Shown one piece after another: positions 5,435 to 5,565 of a DNA stretch of 5,565 nt. Both the position numbers and the translations under genes were made by a program. The notes beneath the pieces are model-generated. The model was not told the origin of the DNA. It saw only the letters and a list, made by a program, of their open reading frames with translations, and did no database searches. The stretch lies in the NCBI GenBank assembly GCA_002431545.1, contig DJFY01000005.1, positions 1 to 5,565 on the forward strand, given 5' to 3'. Numbering within the stretch: position 1 is the stretch's first letter; each line of letters starts with the position of its first letter. The stretch is from Cellvibrionales bacterium UBA5860 (GTDB lineage Bacteria > Pseudomonadota > Gammaproteobacteria > Pseudomonadales > Porticoccaceae).

Positions 5435-5565
5435 CCTTTGCCGCTGTACCAATATATCAGCGGGCCTGCCTGGCTATTTGTGGTTTTTATCTATGCACCG
5501 TTTCTGGTATGGCTGTCTCTAAAACTGGGTCGAAAATTGCCGTTTGCCCGTGGCTGGCGGCTCAG
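5420..5565 (+). CDS. Predicted membrane protein, N-terminal 48 residues, cut by window edge
   Basis: I do not recognise the family. The visible part has a short polar N-terminus (MNGVDPLPLYQYISG), then a strongly hydrophobic, aromatic-rich segment at about 16-36 that fits one transmembrane helix, then a basic stretch (K35, R38, K39, R44, R47). By the positive-inside rule this predicts an outside N-terminus and cytoplasmic continuation, most likely an inner-membrane protein rather than a secreted one, because no cleavage site follows the helix and the N-terminus lacks basic residues. The start is ATG at 5420 with AGGA (5409-5412) seven bases upstream; an immediately preceding in-frame GTG (5417) is the only alternative because TAG closes the frame at 5408-5410. 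The frame stays open to the right edge. The gene is on the plus strand, well separated from the CoA-transferase gene, so no functional tie is implied. Confidence 0.75.
   Translation, partial: MNGVDPLPLYQYISGPAWLFVVFIYAPFLVWLSLKLGRKLPFARGWRL

Overview
The window looks like chromosomal DNA of a gram-negative proteobacterium, probably a gammaproteobacterium. This rests on the SelO sequence, the gene mix and moderate base composition; no rRNA or other taxonomic marker is present. Four genes are recognisable, plus the start of a fifth. Layout from left to right: the N-terminal part of selO (protein adenylyltransferase) on the minus strand, running off the left edge; a divergent spacer of about 375 bases; an acyl-CoA dehydrogenase-fold gene (848-2008, +); a 148-base spacer with a perfect 12-bp palindrome; a TauD/TfdA-family Fe(II)/2-oxoglutarate dioxygenase (2157-3071, +); a 170-base convergent gap; a family III (CaiB/BaiF type) CoA-transferase (3242-4456, -); a gene-free, AT-richer stretch of about 960 bases with many short dyads; and the first 48 codons of a predicted membrane protein (5420 to the right edge, +).

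The three central genes could form one catabolic or modifying module. In that model the CoA-transferase moves CoA onto a carboxylic acid, the flavoprotein acts on the acyl-CoA (or another substrate), and the dioxygenase hydroxylates or cleaves an intermediate. The first two are co-directional and the CoA-transferase faces them convergently, so co-transcription of all three is impossible and any link is functional inference. No substrate can be named from the sequence.

The most notable point is that the dehydrogenase-fold protein lacks a glutamate at both usual catalytic-base positions. It keeps the fold but reads MIMGLANDE where canonical enzymes have an EGT-type motif. The dioxygenase keeps the complete metal and 2-oxoglutarate set but lacks the taurine-contacting arginine and carries extra residues between its two metal-binding halves. 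Together these suggest unusual chemistry on an unidentified substrate. The 960-base gene-free stretch holds two perfect 9-bp inverted repeats (the second ends inside the following gene) and a cluster of CCAATT words, which may be regulatory or may be chance.
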